Part shown: piece by piece, positions 1 to 8,618 of the stretch
Numbering within the stretch: position 1 is the stretch's first letter
Layout of the letters: each line of letters opens with the position of its first letter
DNA from: JBEISR01 sp044371425
GTDB taxonomy: Bacteria > Planctomycetota > Planctomycetia > Pirellulales > Pirellulaceae
DNA length: 64,000 nucleotides
Direction: 5' to 3'
NCBI GenBank assembly: GCA_044371425.1
Contig: JBILTR010000001.1
Coordinates: forward strand, 124,001 to 188,000
The notes under the pieces: model-generated
Told to the model about the DNA's origin: nothing
Database searches by the model: none
Seen by the model: only the letters and a program-made list of their open reading frames with translations
Program-made: the position numbers and the translations under genes

Positions 1-5
1 TTCGA

Positions 6-2945
6 TCAGGTCCAGTCGAGCGGTTCCCACCAAGCGTGCCGAAGCTGCTGGCAGGAAAGAGCGATCAGGGGGGCACCGCGATGAGCGATCTTCACCATGG
101 GATCTTCGGTGACGAACCCCAGCGCACTATGTGGGATCTCTTTCATCTGCCGCTCGAACGCCTCGACGTGCGCAACGGGGACTTCGCACAGAAGGCGGCT
201 GTTCGATTCGCTGAAGAGAGCCGCCAGCGGATGGACGAACTGCTGCTGGCACAAGCCATCGATCTCCAGTTCGACTCCCAATCCCCCCGAGAACGCCATT
301 TCGGAAGCGGCCACTGCCAAGCCACCTTCGCTGAGGTCATGGCAGCTGCGCAGCAATCCACTGGCGATGGCCTGATGGAGCTGTTGGTAGAGCCGCAGGG
401 CCAGCGACGCATCGACGCGAGGCACTTTGCCACCTTGTCGCTGGTGGACCAGCGCGTAGTGGGAGCCGCCGAATTCTTCGCGCGTGGCGCCTACCAAGTA
501 GATCCGGTTCCCGGCGCGCTTCAAGTCCATCGTCACGCAGCGATCGACCGAATCGATCTGTCCGATGGCGCTGATTAGCAGCGTGCTGGGGATCGCGATC
601 GTCTGCCGCTTGCCGTGGCTGTCGGCCCAGGTGAATTCGTTGTAGAGCGAATCTTTGCCGCTGATGAAAGGAGTGTTCCAGGCGACCGCTAGGTCGTGGC
701 AACCGAGCGCCGCGCGGACGAGGGTACCGAGCGTTTCGGGGCGGTCGGTGTTGCCCCAGCAGAAGTTGTCGAGGATCGCGATCCGATTGGGATCGGCTCC
801 CACGGCGACGGCATTGCGCATGGCTTCGTCGATGGCGCTGGCAGCCATGTGGTAGGGATCGTAATCGCCCAGGCGTGGATTCATACCACAGCTGATCACC
901 AAGCCTCGCCGGCTTTCCAGTCGCGGGCGGATGACCGCGGCATCGCTGGGGCCATCCCCATGGATTCCCACCAGAGGTTTGACGACGCTACCTCCCTGCA
1001 CCTCGTGGTCGTACTGGCGAATGATCCAGTGCTTGCTGGCGACGTTGGGGGATCCCAGGATTTGGACCAAGGTCGATTCGCAGTGGAGCTGGCTGGGCTG
1101 GGGGAGATCCAGCGGCTGTTCCTTGGGAGGCTGATAGGTTGCTTTGCGGACCACCGGGGGGCGACCGCCGTGCAGGAAGTCCATCGTCAGGCAGCCGACT
1201 TCGTTGCCGTCGTACATCAGACGCAGTCGACCGGTGGGAGTGAAGGTACCGATGATGGTCGCTTCGACTCCTTCACTGGCGGCCAATTGCTGGAAGCGTT
1301 CCCAGTGTTTTGGCGGGACGGCCAGCACCATCCTCTCCTGCGCTTCGCTGATCCAAATCTCGGTGTAGCTGAGCCCATCGTATTTCAGCGGAGCGCGATC
1401 CAGCCAAACTTCCGCGCCGATCGTTTCACCCATCTCGCCCACAGCGCTGGAAAAGCCACCGGCGCCGCAATCGGTGACGGCATGGAACAACTTTTCATCG
1501 CGGGCGCGAAGCAGCACATCAAGCACCATTTTTTCGGTGATCGCGTTGCCGATCTGCACGGCTCCACCGGAAATCGATTCGCTGGCTTCGGTCAGCTCGA
1601 CGCTGGAGAAGGTCGCACCGTGAATCCCATCGCGACCTGTCCTTCCTCCGAGGGCGACGATCCAGTCGCCAGGCTGAGGTGCTTTTTCAGCGCAGTCGAC
1701 TGGTAGGAGACCAACGTTGCCGCAGAAGACCAAAGGATTGCCGAGGTAGCGCTGGTCGAAGAAGACCGCTCCGTTGACGGTGGGGATCCCCATGCGGTTG
1801 CCGTAATCGCGCACCCCGGAGACCACCCCTTTCATGACGCGGCGCGGGTGGAGCACTCCGGGAGGCAGATCGGCGGCGCTGGTGTCGGGAAGTCCAAAGC
1901 AGAAGACATCGGTGTTGCAAACCGGCTTGGCACCCAATCCCGTTCCCAGCGGATCGCGTATCACGCCACCCAGCCCCGTGTTGGCACCACCGTAGGGTTC
2001 GATCGCCGACGGGTGATTGTGCGTCTCCACCTTGAAGACGACGTGGTACTGATCGTCAAAGCGGACGATCCCCGCATTGTCCTGGAATACCTTCACGCAC
2101 CAGTCGTCCCCAGCCAGCTTTTCTCGGATATGCACCGTGGCGGCGAAGATCGTCTCTTTGAGCATGTTGCGGAATTGTCGCGATCCACGTTCGTCCTGAT
2201 AGTCGATGCGGCCGGCCAGCGTCTTGTGACTGCAATGCTCGCTCCAAGTCTGCGCGATGGTCTCCAGTTCAATATCGGTAGGATCCCGTCCCAGATCGCG
2301 GAAGTGATTCTGGATCGTCTGCATTTCGATCAGCGAAAGCGACAGCTGGCCTTCGCGGCTGAGTCGCACCAAGGCTTCATCCCCCAGAGTCCGAAGGGGA
2401 ATGGTAAGGAGCTGCAGTTGGTAGGGGCTGCCGACCCCAAGCTGGTCCATCTTCAGTAGACCGCAGAGCGCCTGTTCGACCGAATCGTTGGCGAGGACTT
2501 TGGAGCAGAGTCGATCGAGTCGTCCCGAATCGGCGCCGGCGATCCAGTACTTGCGGAAGGTCCGGACGGCTTCGACGTCCAGCCCCGCATCGCGCAGTGC
2601 GGCCAGGGTGCTGTCGGCCACTGGATCCATCACCCCGGGTTTGGGCAGGACGGTGACGACGTCGAAATGGGTGCCGGCAGACGCGAATCCCGCAGGTGCA
2701 GCGTTCAAGGAAGGGGTACCGACGGGCGCGATCACCGAACGTTCGGTGATGGCATCAACCAGCAGCCGCCGTGCGCTGCGTTCGATTTTCTCAGGCGACT
2801 CATTCGACTGGATCAGAAACCCGTGAGCGGCTCGCAAGGCCAGCCCTTCGGCCAGGCCAAGATCGGCGATGTCCTCAAGCATGGAGTGGCTGAGATGATC
2901 CGGCTGCCGGTCAGCCGGGTGGATGTCGATTTCCCAAAGCGTCAC
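6..2945 (-). CDS. purL: Phosphoribosylformylglycinamidine synthase with internal PurS-like domain
   Basis: FGAM synthase, the fourth step of purine synthesis: FGAR + glutamine + ATP give FGAM, in the cytoplasm. About 979 residues. A PurS-like segment (FDVVTVLPKPGVMDP, about residues 94-140) precedes the PurL core. The core has the ETHNHPSAIEPYGGANTG motif near residue 310 and a second ATP-grasp-like half with SGKDSLYNEF and SCHDLSEGGLAV near the end. There is no C-terminal class I glutamine amidotransferase domain, unlike the roughly 1300-residue proteobacterial PurL, so a separate PurQ is expected. I chose the GTG at 2945 because VTLWEIDIHPA matches my recollection of how planctomycete PurL proteins begin. 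It overlaps the tyrA end by 35 bp. The ATG at 2882 is the alternative and would remove the overlap. The gene is cotranscribed after tyrA and its stop lies 5 bp from the window edge. Confidence 0.95.
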   Translation of the reverse strand: MTLWEIDIHPADRQPDHLSHSMLEDIADLGLAEGLALRAAHGFLIQSNESPEKIERSARRLLVDAITERSVIAPVGTPSLNAAPAGFASAGTHFDVVTVLPKPGVMDPVADSTLAALRDAGLDVEAVRTFRKYWIAGADSGRLDRLCSKVLANDSVEQALCGLLKMDQLGVGSPYQLQLLTIPLRTLGDEALVRLSREGQLSLSLIEMQTIQNHFRDLGRDPTDIELETIAQTWSEHCSHKTLAGRIDYQDERGSRQFRNMLKETIFAATVHIREKLAGDDWCVKVFQDNAGIVRFDDQYHVVFKVETHNHPSAIEPYGGANTGLGGVIRDPLGTGLGAKPVCNTDVFCFGLPDTSAADLPPGVLHPRRVMKGVVSGVRDYGNRMGIPTVNGAVFFDQRYLGNPLVFCGNVGLLPVDCAEKAPQPGDWIVALGGRTGRDGIHGATFSSVELTEASESISGGAVQIGNAITEKMVLDVLLRARDEKLFHAVTDCGAGGFSSAVGEMGETIGAEVWLDRAPLKYDGLSYTEIWISEAQERMVLAVPPKHWERFQQLAASEGVEATIIGTFTPTGRLRLMYDGNEVGCLTMDFLHGGRPPVVRKATYQPPKEQPLDLPQPSQLHCESTLVQILGSPNVASKHWIIRQYDHEVQGGSVVKPLVGIHGDGPSDAAVIRPRLESRRGLVISCGMNPRLGDYDPYHMAASAIDEAMRNAVAVGADPNRIAILDNFCWGNTDRPETLGTLVRAALGCHDLAVAWNTPFISGKDSLYNEFTWADSHGKRQTIAIPSTLLISAIGQIDSVDRCVTMDLKRAGNRIYLVGATREEFGGSHYALVHQRQGGKVPRVDASLALRLYQQLHQAIASGLLRSCHDLSEGGLAVAASEMAFSGGLGVELEIDGLCQQQFVHPLAALFSESNSRLLCEVPVAHVEAFERQMKEIPHSALGFVTEDPMVKIAHRGAPLIALSCQQLRHAWWEPLDWT

Positions 2946-3798
2946 GTGACTGTTTTCCCGCTTCCAAAAGCTGCTCGATCTTCTCTCCGTCGCCCGATTC
3001 GAGGGCGTCGACCCATGCCTGCAGAATTGTCGCAAACTTTCGGGTTGCCTGTAAGACAGGGGTCCGGTTTTCCATCAGGATCTGAGTCCATAGGGCTGGA
3101 TCGCCTGCCGCCACGCGCGTCGTGCCGCTCCATCCGCTGGCTGCCATTGGAATCCAGTGCGGATCGGTGGCGGTGGCCAGGGCCGAAGCGATCAGGTGGG
3201 GCAGGTGGCTGACCTCAGCGACACACAGGTCGTGCTGGTCCGGGGGGATGGCGACCGCTTGGGCACCGACCGCCTCCCAAAATTTTTTCACTTCCACCGT
3301 CCATGGCTCGGGAGTCGCTGGGGAAGGAGTGACGAAGACCAAGCGTCGATCGAACAGGGAAGCCGATCCATGCTGGCAGCCGCTTTTTTCACTTCCGGCC
3401 ATCGGATGACTGCCGACGAACCGTAGATGGGGGAAGCTGGCGAGCTGCCGGACCAGCGACTCTTTGGTGCTGCCGACATCGGTGATCATCGCCTGGGGTG
3501 CTGCTTTGGCGGCCGCCAGCACGTGAGCGGCAATCTGTTGGATTGGCGTGCTGACTACCACCCACTGGCAACCGGCGACACCCGAGGAGAGGTCGGTGGA
3601 GCCGACGTCGATCGCTCCCTGCCCGATCGCCTCGTCCAGTCGTTGCATGCTGCGCCCGATTCCGACGACCTGGCGGCAAAGTCGACGGGCCTTGAGCGCC
3701 AAGCCCAGCGAGCCGCCCAGGAGGCCGACGCCGATGATGGCGACACGGTCCCAGGGGGGGGCTGGAAAGTGGGTAGGAGTATCGGCCGAAGGGTCCAT
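2911..3798 (-). CDS. tyrA: Prephenate dehydrogenase (TyrA family)
   Basis: Oxidises prephenate (or arogenate) to 4-hydroxyphenylpyruvate in tyrosine synthesis using NAD(P). About 295 residues. The N-terminal Rossmann fold has VAIIGVGLLGGSLGLAL near residue 20, followed by TDVGSTK and VGSHPMAGSEKSG, which are hallmark motifs of the family. The helical C-terminal domain carries the VAEVSHLPHLIASAL segment that packs in the dimer. There is no ACT or chorismate mutase domain, so it is a monofunctional form. The start MDPSADTP at 3798 leaves a short leader before the Rossmann strand; an ATG at 3885 would add 29 low-complexity residues. It is the first gene of a two-gene minus-strand unit with purL. 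Confidence 0.93.
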   Translation of the reverse strand: MDPSADTPTHFPAPPWDRVAIIGVGLLGGSLGLALKARRLCRQVVGIGRSMQRLDEAIGQGAIDVGSTDLSSGVAGCQWVVVSTPIQQIAAHVLAAAKAAPQAMITDVGSTKESLVRQLASFPHLRFVGSHPMAGSEKSGCQHGSASLFDRRLVFVTPSPATPEPWTVEVKKFWEAVGAQAVAIPPDQHDLCVAEVSHLPHLIASALATATDPHWIPMAASGWSGTTRVAAGDPALWTQILMENRTPVLQATRKFATILQAWVDALESGDGEKIEQLLEAGKQSRDALGNRHPPG

Positions 3799-4087
3799 GC
3801 GGTTTGCATCCTGCAAGCATCCGAGGGAGCGCCCAGGGAAGCGGAGTGGTCGATCGGTCGAGCCTTCCTGGACTGGCGAAGTCAATTTTCAGCATGATCC
3901 AGGCATCTGTTTTCCGCAATCGGTCCCGGGCCTACAGCGGTGGAGAGCAAGATCGGATCGCAGCGATCCCAAGGGCTCCAACCATTCCGCCCCCCAGGTG
4001 GCTCGGTGTATACTCACCCAAAACCATTCCGCACTGAGTCGAAGGTGCGGCCGATTCCCCCCCTCTGTGAGCAGAAAGAGTTGATCG

Positions 4088-4939
4088 ATGAAGTACGGAA
4101 TGAATCTCCTGCTGTGGTCTGGCGAAATGCACGAAAGCCTTCTGCCTGTGCTGGAACAGCTGAAGGGGATGGGATTCGATGGGGTCGAAATTCCGATTTT
4201 CAATCTCGATCTCGATTACGCTTGGTGGGGCAAGAAGCTGGATGAATTGGGACTTCAGAGGACCGCCGTCACCGTGCGGAACCTCGACGACAACCCGATC
4301 AGCAGCGATCCGGCGGTTCGGGCGCGCGGCGTTGCCCTGAACGCGAAGACTTTGGATTGCTGCGCGGCCGCTGGGGTGGAAGCGCTGATCGGTCCCTACC
4401 ATTCGGCACTCGGTCACTTCAGTGGTGCCGGGCCGACCGCCGATGAATGGCGTTGGGGTGTCGACAGCATGCGGAAGACGGCCGAACATGCAGGCAAGGT
4501 GGGTGTCCGACTGGGGGTCGAACCGCTCAATCGCTTCGAATGCTATCTGCTCAACGCACAGGAAGATGCGGCTAGGTTCGTCCGTGAAGTGAATCATCCT
4601 GCCTGCGGCATGATGTACGATACGTTCCACGCGAACATCGAAGAAAAGAGCTCTCCAGTGGCACTACGTGCGATTCGCGATGTGCTGTACCACATCCATA
4701 TCAGCGAGAACGACCGCAGCACGCCAGGAACTGGAGACATCAAGTGGGGTGAGGTCTTCGATGCCATCGTCGAGATCGGCTATGACGGCTGGCTGACGAT
4801 CGAGGCGTTTGGATTGGCGCTGCCCGAACTGGCGGCAGCCACCAAGATCTGGCGGCGAATGTTCGACGATGAGCTGAAGCTGGCGCGCGATGGTCTGGCG
4901 TTCGTCAAGAGCCAGATCGCCGCTAGGCGTCATGCCTGA
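4088..4939 (+). CDS. Sugar phosphate isomerase/epimerase, tagatose-3-epimerase-like TIM barrel
   Basis: A xylose-isomerase-like TIM barrel (AP endonuclease family 2 superfamily), 283 residues, the usual size of D-tagatose/D-psicose 3-epimerase relatives. The metal-binding set is visible in order: Glu in GVEPLNRFE (about 152), Asp and His in MYDTFHANIEE (about 185 and 188), His in YHIHISENDR (about 211) and Glu in TIEAFG (about 246). It therefore probably epimerises a ketose or isomerises a related sugar; the substrate cannot be read from sequence. There is no signal peptide, so it is cytoplasmic. It starts 289 bp from the divergent tyrA and appears monocistronic, ending before a palindromic intergenic element. 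Confidence 0.88.
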   Translation: MKYGMNLLLWSGEMHESLLPVLEQLKGMGFDGVEIPIFNLDLDYAWWGKKLDELGLQRTAVTVRNLDDNPISSDPAVRARGVALNAKTLDCCAAAGVEALIGPYHSALGHFSGAGPTADEWRWGVDSMRKTAEHAGKVGVRLGVEPLNRFECYLLNAQEDAARFVREVNHPACGMMYDTFHANIEEKSSPVALRAIRDVLYHIHISENDRSTPGTGDIKWGEVFDAIVEIGYDGWLTIEAFGLALPELAAATKIWRRMFDDELKLARDGLAFVKSQIAARRHA

Positions 4940-4983
4940 TGGCGTGCGCGTGCTCTGAGAAACCCAAACGCTTGTCGACGTTT

Positions 4984-5186
4984 GGTTCTGGTGTGTTCGC
5001 GGTCGGGTAGATTCTGCCACCGACCGCTTTGGCGCTGCGACGATTCCGATCGCCATGAGGTCCTTCGGCCAACGACCGGCTCACACACCCTACAGGTCTT
5101 TCTCATCTCTTCGTAGGGTGTGTGACGCGGCTTGAATATGTCCAGTGCCGCCGCGCCCGTCACCCGCCGCGGAACACACCAGAACC
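4984..5186. repeat. Nested inverted-repeat element between convergent genes
   Basis: The outer arms are perfect over 15 bp: GGTTCTGGTGTGTTC at 4984-4998 and its complement at 5172-5186. A one-base bulge is followed by four more pairs. Inside lies a second perfect 13-bp inverted repeat, TCACACACCCTAC at 5081-5093 and its complement at 5113-5125, with a 19-base loop. A smaller CCAAACG/CGTTTGG hairpin sits just outside at 4964-4985. The element fills the gap between the epimerase and the methyltransferase, whose stop codons face each other. It could act as a bidirectional terminator, a structured RNA or a miniature mobile repeat. There is no T-run, so terminator function is only a guess. Confidence 0.6.
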
Positions 5187-5191
5187 CTGCG

Positions 5192-6319
5192 TTAGAGGTC
5201 TCCCGAAGGCTCGGGGGCCTCCGAGCGATTGGCTGGAGTATCCAGTGGGCCACCGCGCGATTCCGCGGGTCGCAGTCCTGAGGCGATGTGATAGCGACGG
5301 CTGGCGAAGACTTCGACATCATCGAGCCAGAGAGGCAGGTTCTCTTCGTACCAGCGGGGCTGTTTGGTGACCAGCACCAACCGCCCTTCGGGCCGTAGCG
5401 ACCGCAGCGCGGCCTGGATGAAGCGTTCGGCGATCCGGAAGTCGCCGTAATAGGGTGGGTTGGCCAGCGCCATATCGAATCTCGATGGCTCACCATACTC
5501 CCCTGTCCCACTCAGTTCCACGGTGACGTTTTCCAGTTGGTTCATCTTGACCCCTTGCTGGGTACACCAGACGGCTCGTGCGTTGCTGTCGACGGCATGG
5601 ACGGTGGCGCTGGAGTCGCGCATGGCGCAGCCAAGGGCTACTGATCCGCTGCCGCAACCGATATCGAGCAATCTGGCTTCGGGGTAGACGTCGATGGCAT
5701 CCAGCAGTTGCCTGGCCCCGTTATCCAGTTCGCGGTGGGAGAAAACTCCAGGGCGGGTCACCAAGCGGATCAGCTGATCGCAATCGCGAAAGGCCAGTTC
5801 GCATTGGAAGTCGCGGATTCGTTTGAGCGGTTGGGATTTCTGGACTAGGTAGACCATCGCATCGTCGAAGGGGCGGACCTTGACTCGCTTGTCGTAGACC
5901 CTCAGTTGCTCCAGCACCCAGCGGTCTTCGGGGTTGTCGACCGACACCACCAGCCATCCTCCTTCGATCAGACGCTGGTAGGCGCTCTGGATCAGATCGC
6001 GGCTGAGCTCCGATTCGCCTCGCTGGGACAGTGGCAGAAGGGCCAAGTCGGCGTCGACCTGGGGCCAATCGTCGAGGCATTCGATTTTCAGTTGGGGCGT
6101 TGCTTGGCAGTGGTTTTGGGCCAGTTGCGCGACGAAGGCATCGAGGTACCAAAGCACCACCGACGACTCGGGCCGCTCCTGCGCCAGCACCTCGGCCGCC
6201 TGCCCCCTCCCCTGGCTCATCGCCAGCACCTTGTTTCCTGGTAGATCGCGAGCGATCTCCAGCAGCCTGAGTTCGGCGACGCGAGCTGGAAGCCGACCGC
6301 CCCCTTCCATACCATTCAT
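5192..6319 (-). CDS. RsmC/RlmG-like rRNA guanine-N2 methyltransferase
   Basis: Class I SAM-dependent methyltransferase of 375 residues with the tandem layout of RsmC/RlmG. A degenerate N-terminal Rossmann domain (about 1-170) lacks a clear SAM loop. The catalytic C-terminal domain has LLDIGCGSGSVALG (SAM motif I) near 223, then HAVDSNARAV, and the N6/N2-amino methylase signature NPPYYG near 290. RsmC methylates G1207 of 16S rRNA and RlmG methylates G1835 of 23S rRNA; which one applies cannot be told here. The start at 6319 is the most upstream ATG with sensible sequence (MNGMEGGG); the next ATG is three codons on. Its stop abuts the palindromic element. Confidence 0.82.
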   Translation of the reverse strand: MNGMEGGGRLPARVAELRLLEIARDLPGNKVLAMSQGRGQAAEVLAQERPESSVVLWYLDAFVAQLAQNHCQATPQLKIECLDDWPQVDADLALLPLSQRGESELSRDLIQSAYQRLIEGGWLVVSVDNPEDRWVLEQLRVYDKRVKVRPFDDAMVYLVQKSQPLKRIRDFQCELAFRDCDQLIRLVTRPGVFSHRELDNGARQLLDAIDVYPEARLLDIGCGSGSVALGCAMRDSSATVHAVDSNARAVWCTQQGVKMNQLENVTVELSGTGEYGEPSRFDMALANPPYYGDFRIAERFIQAALRSLRPEGRLVLVTKQPRWYEENLPLWLDDVEVFASRRYHIASGLRPAESRGGPLDTPANRSEAPEPSGDL

Positions 6320-6591
6320 TCGATCGCCTCAGCCTTCTGATCCAGTCCTCGTGCACCACCGAAAGACCCCAGCGACAGCTTAGCGACCGATGGTCCAATC
6401 GCCTACCACCATGGAGCCGGTTCGGTTGTTTCGGGTCGACTCTCTCCCCGCCCTCCAACTATCCTGAACAGGGAAGCGACCTTCAGGTTTTTGAGGGGAA
6501 ACCCAGGGCGGCGGTTGGAAAACGTCTTCGACAGAACCGATCCTTGCTGTTTGTCTTATCGGCTCCCCATCTTGCGGATTGGATTTTTCCC

Positions 6592-7305
6592 GTGACGCCA
6601 TCTCCGAACGATTCGAGTCGTCTTCAGCTGGACCGGTACCCCAAGCTGTTGCTGGGGCAGGTGGAGCTGTTGTCGCTGCGAACGCAGTTCAATGAGTCGA
6701 TGATGGAGGTGGTGCGGCAGCAGATCGAGCAGGGGATCGATCCTCTGCGGAAGCAGCAGTTGGCTGACGCTTTTGAGGGATATCGTCTGGCGCGAGCGGC
6801 GACGATTCGCAGCGCTGGATTGCTGCAGGAGAAGTCCGAACGTTACGCCATCGCGCTTTCGCGTCTAGACCATCTGCTGTTGGGAGGCATCGATGCCCCA
6901 TGGGCTGTCGACCAAAGCTGGAAAGGGTTCTGGTTTCTGGTATCCAGGGCTCAGCCTCCGACGCTGCATCAACTGGTCCAGTTGCCTTGTGCGGCTTTGG
7001 ATCGAAAGGCCAAGGAATTCCATTTCGCTCGCGGGAACCCAAGCGAGGCTCCAGCATCGATCGGAACGACGCTGATGCTGCTGGACTGGGCGCGCAAGCG
7101 ATCCGCCGTCCCGCTGCCGGGATCGCGTCCCCAGAAGAAGATCATGAAGGTGCTGGAGTGCCTAGCCAGGGAAGCAGCCGACGCGTTGCGATCGGTGCGC
7201 CAGGAGGTAGCGAAAAGCCAGAGGGAGCTGGATCGCATCGCAGAGCGGAACTGGAGCTTGGTGGTGGTGGAGGAGCATCCGCCAAAGGATCCTTTGCCGG
7301 CGTGA
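6592..7305 (+). CDS. Hypothetical cytoplasmic helical protein
   Basis: I do not recognise this protein. About 237 residues from the GTG at 6592 (VTPSPNDSS); a TTG 48 bp upstream is another possible start and neither has a convincing ribosome site. It is largely helical with a long charged stretch (FNESMMEVVRQQIEQG, then LRKQQLADAFEGYRLARAA) and a second coiled-coil-like region near the C-terminus (RSVRQEVAKSQRELDRIAERN). There is no signal peptide, membrane segment or catalytic motif. It ends 5 bp before the convergent DUF1559 gene. Codon use matches its neighbours, which supports a real gene. Confidence 0.6.
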   Translation: MTPSPNDSSRLQLDRYPKLLLGQVELLSLRTQFNESMMEVVRQQIEQGIDPLRKQQLADAFEGYRLARAATIRSAGLLQEKSERYAIALSRLDHLLLGGIDAPWAVDQSWKGFWFLVSRAQPPTLHQLVQLPCAALDRKAKEFHFARGNPSEAPASIGTTLMLLDWARKRSAVPLPGSRPQKKIMKVLECLAREAADALRSVRQEVAKSQRELDRIAERNWSLVVVEEHPPKDPLPA

Positions 7306-7310
7306 GCCGA

Positions 7311-8348
7311 TCAGTCGTTGCTTTCGATGGCATCCAGCGTGCCATCGCGCACATGGCTGATCGCCTGATAGACCGGCTTGCCAATCGATTGCGAGAGGCT
7401 GCGCACCGAGCCATCCCAGAAGAGGGCCATCAGGACGCCGGGATGATTGCTGTTGGGGGGAACGGCTGCATAGAGCTGTCGCCAGAGGGGGGACCCTTCC
7501 TGATCGCTGGTCCAGCAGATTGGAGGAAGGTGGATGGTGGAATTGCAAAGCAGCGGCAGGGCCCCCAGGTGCCCGGTGCTGCCCGACTGGCAAACGCGGC
7601 CATCGAACCAGCGGCGATGGGAGTCCTGCGGCTGCAGCTTCCCCAGCCAGGCGCAAAGGTCATCCAGGGCGCTTGGGGGCGGCGGGTTGGGGAAGTTGCC
7701 ATGCATCATCCAGGCAAGCCCCGGCTGCACTTCCGCAAACGCCAGCGACTCTCCCTTGCCGTCGGTGATCTGATCGATCGTGGTGCCGCGAGGGCCAGCG
7801 AGGAACGCGCCCGAACTGCGGGTGGGATCTTCTCGGTCCTGGATTAGCGTCTGGCCGGCGCTGTAGGCGTAATGAGTCGTCGACTGACTGAGTGGTCCGA
7901 GGGAAGTGCTGGGGCAGCTAAGCACTTGCAGCCGAATCGTCGACAGCTTGGTTGGCTGGCCCTGGAGATCTCGTGGCTCCCCCATCGGCCGGTGGTAGTC
8001 GATTCGATCGGCCAGCACCGCCTGGTCCAGGAAGGGAAGCAGCTGCGCCTGGGGGCTCCATCCCTCCATCAGCTGATTGGCGGTTGCCGAGGCGGGGGTG
8101 GCCTTGCCATCGGCGATCGGAGCGATCGGCAGGAAGGCTGATGGCAATCGCTGGTGATGCTGTTCAAAGAGCATCAGTGCGAATCCGATCTGCTGCATCC
8201 GCGAGGCGCACAACTGGCGGCGGTTGGCTTCGCGAGCCGCCTGAACGGCGGGAAGCAGCAGCGAAACCAAGAGGATCACGATGGCGAGCACGGTCGCTAA
8301 TTCCAGGAGCGAGAACCCGCGACGGGCCGGGGGCTGGAAGCGATGCAT
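7311..8348 (-). CDS. DUF1559 pseudopilin-like protein
   Basis: A member of the planctomycete DUF1559 family, about 345 residues from MHRFQPPARR. It has a type IV prepilin-like N-terminus: short basic leader, the cleavage/methylation motif GFSLLELATVLAIV, then a hydrophobic helix ending in LLLPAVQAAREANRRQLC, the family hallmark. The C-terminus has an H-X9-DG motif (HPGVLMALFWDG), the prepilin-processing-associated tail of the family. It is probably exported and processed by a type IV prepilin peptidase; these proteins are numerous in planctomycetes and have no proven role. I used the ATG at 8348; the upstream ATG at 8408 would spoil the short leader. The gene is divergent from the cytochrome c gene. 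Confidence 0.9.
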   Translation of the reverse strand: MHRFQPPARRGFSLLELATVLAIVILLVSLLLPAVQAAREANRRQLCASRMQQIGFALMLFEQHHQRLPSAFLPIAPIADGKATPASATANQLMEGWSPQAQLLPFLDQAVLADRIDYHRPMGEPRDLQGQPTKLSTIRLQVLSCPSTSLGPLSQSTTHYAYSAGQTLIQDREDPTRSSGAFLAGPRGTTIDQITDGKGESLAFAEVQPGLAWMMHGNFPNPPPPSALDDLCAWLGKLQPQDSHRRWFDGRVCQSGSTGHLGALPLLCNSTIHLPPICWTSDQEGSPLWRQLYAAVPPNSNHPGVLMALFWDGSVRSLSQSIGKPVYQAISHVRDGTLDAIESND

Positions 8349-8618
8349 GACAACAGTTTCCCCTCGGATCTCGTTTCCACCTGACCCCACCGATCCATTT
8401 TGTCGCACTTCTGATTGTAGGGGAGAAAACCGCCGTGGGAGGTGCTCCTACGTGGTTGCGTAGGTGTTGGCGAAAAAAAGAATCTCGACGATAATTTCCA
8501 GGTGGTTGCGTCCGGCTTTCCGATCGGAAGTGAACCCGATGGCGTCGCGTGCGGTTACAACCAGCTGACCAGGTGGACCCCATCCAGTGGGATCGATGCC
8601 GGGGACAAGGGGGGAGAG

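Noticed and set aside
696..1706. 336-codon open frame on the plus strand opposite purL
   Set aside because: It lies wholly inside purL on the other strand and shows no family motif; GC-rich codon bias creates such antisense frames.
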